A program made the position numbers and the translations under genes. The notes below the pieces were generated by a model. It saw nothing but the letters and a program-made list of their open reading frames with translations, had not been told where the DNA came from and ran no database searches. Source: Sphingomonadales bacterium (GTDB lineage Bacteria > Pseudomonadota > Alphaproteobacteria > Sphingomonadales > Sphingomonadaceae). Taken from it: a DNA stretch of 64,000 nt. Positions 62,719 to 64,000 of the stretch are shown in pieces; the first letter of the stretch is position 1; every line of letters starts with the position of its first letter. The stretch spans positions 62,001-126,000 of the forward strand of contig JAIXPM010000265.1 of the NCBI GenBank assembly GCA_027486275.1, written 5' to 3'.

Positions 62719-62927
62719 TCCCCGGCATCACCGATCCTGTCTATTTCCGCTTCCTCGCGGTGCATGCCGGACTCTGGTACGAAGTTGGCGTGCTCGATGA
62801 CGCAGCGCTGCTGCGGCGGTTGCGCCGCGAGCGCCGCGTGCTCGGCCTGCCCTTTGATCGCTGGGTGCGGCCGTTGCGCACCGTGTGCGGCAAGCGTCCA
62901 GTGCGCGGCAAGCGAGCCTGTCAATGA
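62715..62927 (+). CDS. Small ORF between traW and traU
   Basis: 70 residues from a GTG that overlaps the traW stop (GTGA). It is basic, with ALLRRLRRERRVLGLPFDRW and GKRPVRGKRACQ. No F counterpart is known to me. The stop overlaps the traU start (ATGA), so the three genes are tightly linked. Confidence 0.5.
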   Translation: MIPGITDPVYFRFLAVHAGLWYEVGVLDDAALLRRLRRERRVLGLPFDRWVRPLRTVCGKRPVRGKRACQ

Positions 62928-63934
62928 TCCGCCGCTCGCTCATCATGCTGGCACTCTCGCTGGCGGTTGCGCTGGCGGCGCTGCCGTCGCGCGCGCAGCC
63001 AGCCCCCTGTGGTGGGCGCTTCGTCAATCCGATCACCGATATCTGCTGGTCATGCCTGTTCCCGTTGTCGGTGGGTGGTCTCGAGATCTGGCCCTCGGCG
63101 CGTCCCGACACCCCAAACCCGGCACTGCCGGTCTGCGCCTGCCTCGACCCCTTGCCGCGCATCGGTATTGCGGTCGGGTTCTGGGAGCCGGTGCGTCTCG
63201 CCGACGTCACCATGAAGCCCTGGTGCTTCGTCAATCTCGGCGGTCTGCGCCTCGATCCCGGGTTCAACATTGGCCAGAAGACGCTGGCCGGTCAGTCGGC
63301 GGTCGGCGGCAAGCAGCAGATGACCGGCGCCTGGCACGTCCACTGGTACATGTATCCGCTCATCTACTGGCTCGAACTGGTGGCCGACTTCCTTTGCCTG
63401 GAGCCCGGCGCGATCGACCTTCTCTATATCACCGAGATCGACCCGCTCTGGCATGACAGCGAGCTGACGCTGATCATCAACCCCGAGGCCGTGGTGTTTT
63501 CGAACCCGCTCGCCGTCGCCGCCTGTGCCGCCGATTGCGTCGCCTCGACCGTGGGCTTGCCGCTCGATCCGCTGTTCTGGTGCGCCGGCTGTCAGGGCAC
63601 AATGTACCCATTGAACGGCAACGTCGCGGCCCAATACGGCCATGTTCAGGGCAGCCGCCTCGCGCTGGATCGCTTCGCCTTCAAGCTGCACCGCCAGGGC
63701 ATTCTTTGGGGTTCGGCCGGCGGTGCGGGTCTGTGCGGCAAATACCCCATGCCAATCATGCAGAAGTCGCAATATCGCTTTCAGGCGACCAACCCTGTTC
63801 CAGGCTTTGGCCCGATGGCTTGCCCGCCTGTCGGAGGTTCCACCGTTCTGCCCGGCACTGGCCAGATGATCCCCGTCATTGGCGAGGATATGGGCTATCT
63901 CGTCTGGCGCAAACGCAACTGCTGCGTGCTGTGA
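62924..63934 (+). CDS. traU: Conjugal transfer protein TraU
   Basis: 336 residues from ATG 62924. Signal peptide ending near SRAQPAPC, then the TraU pattern NPITDICWSCLFPLSVGGL and other conserved cysteines (VCACLDPLPRIG, AACAADCVAS, CAGCQG). TraU is a Cys-rich periplasmic protein needed for DNA transfer more than for pilus formation. It overlaps the next gene (63934) by one base. Confidence 0.93.
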   Translation: MIRRSLIMLALSLAVALAALPSRAQPAPCGGRFVNPITDICWSCLFPLSVGGLEIWPSARPDTPNPALPVCACLDPLPRIGIAVGFWEPVRLADVTMKPWCFVNLGGLRLDPGFNIGQKTLAGQSAVGGKQQMTGAWHVHWYMYPLIYWLELVADFLCLEPGAIDLLYITEIDPLWHDSELTLIINPEAVVFSNPLAVAACAADCVASTVGLPLDPLFWCAGCQGTMYPLNGNVAAQYGHVQGSRLALDRFAFKLHRQGILWGSAGGAGLCGKYPMPIMQKSQYRFQATNPVPGFGPMACPPVGGSTVLPGTGQMIPVIGEDMGYLVWRKRNCCVL

Positions 63935-64000
63935 TGCGGCTCGAGCTTCTCATCCTGACCGCCATCGGCCTCAGCGTTACCTGGGCTGTCGAAGGTTTCT
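63934..64000 (+). CDS. trbC: Start of probable TrbC (cut by window end)
   Basis: First 22 residues only (MRLELLILTAIGLSVTWAVE...), a signal-peptide-like sequence. In F-type operons trbC follows traU, and TrbC begins with such a signal sequence. The call rests on position and the hydrophobic start alone. Confidence 0.5.
   Translation, partial: MRLELLILTAIGLSVTWAVEGF

Overview
The window looks like part of a large conjugative plasmid, or a plasmid-like integrative element, from a GC-rich alphaproteobacterium. Sphingomonadales (Sphingomonas, Novosphingobium, Sphingopyxis or Sphingobium type) is my best guess, from protein flavour and gene content; I cannot place it more closely without a search. 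No rRNA, tRNA, CRISPR array or chromosomal housekeeping operon was seen.

Layout. (1) 0-8.8 kb is accessory: a GerE-type HTH protein with a membrane tail, a RadC/JAB protein, a secreted thermonuclease, a 1311-residue protein with a restriction-nuclease-like N-terminus, a TPR middle and a PIN-like C-terminus (likely defence), a degenerate HNH protein and a compact UvrD-like helicase. (2) 8.8-14.7 kb is the DNA-processing module on the minus strand: a small DNA-binding accessory protein, the coupling ATPase TraD and the MobF relaxase-helicase TraI. Inverted repeats and AT-rich DNA just upstream are the best oriT candidate. (3) 15-46.6 kb looks like the leading region, with almost every gene on the minus strand: a DUF4326 protein, many small plasmid proteins, SSB, ArdC antirestriction protein, a giant methyltransferase/strawberry-notch helicase, a long ParB-like protein, a Toprim primase-like protein and an HD protein. 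Three blocks interrupt it: a plus-strand cluster ending in a CcrM-like GANTC methyltransferase (16.1-17.7 kb), an IS21-family element with an 8-bp target duplication (20.6-23.2 kb), and an RND efflux cargo operon with a divergent MarR regulator (24.9-31.1 kb).

(4) 46.7-52.2 kb carries a lytic transglycosylase, a RES/Xre toxin-antitoxin pair, a RepC-like initiator with a candidate antisense RNA, a LuxR-type regulator and small proteins. (5) 52.5-64 kb is an F-type (MPF-F) type IV secretion operon in the order traA-traL-traE-traK-traB-dsbC-like-(small ORF)-traV-traC-(small)-trbI-traF(S26 peptidase)-traW-(small)-traU-trbC?, truncated by the window end.

How it works together: the LuxR-type regulator and a three-copy 22-bp-spaced operator in front of traA probably control pilus and T4SS genes. 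TraI, TraD and the accessory protein process oriT. On entry into a recipient, leading-region genes (SSB, ArdC, ParB-like, methyltransferase) would protect and establish the DNA.

The most unusual signals are non-coding. Two homologous, roughly 200-nt, strongly folded elements (15689-15904 and 33431-33631) with compensatory stem changes sit upstream of minus-strand leading-region genes, reminiscent of the single-strand promoters of F. A recurrent purine-rich leader (consensus GAGAGGAAAGGGGGC) lies about 30-70 nt before the start codons of at least nine leading-region genes.
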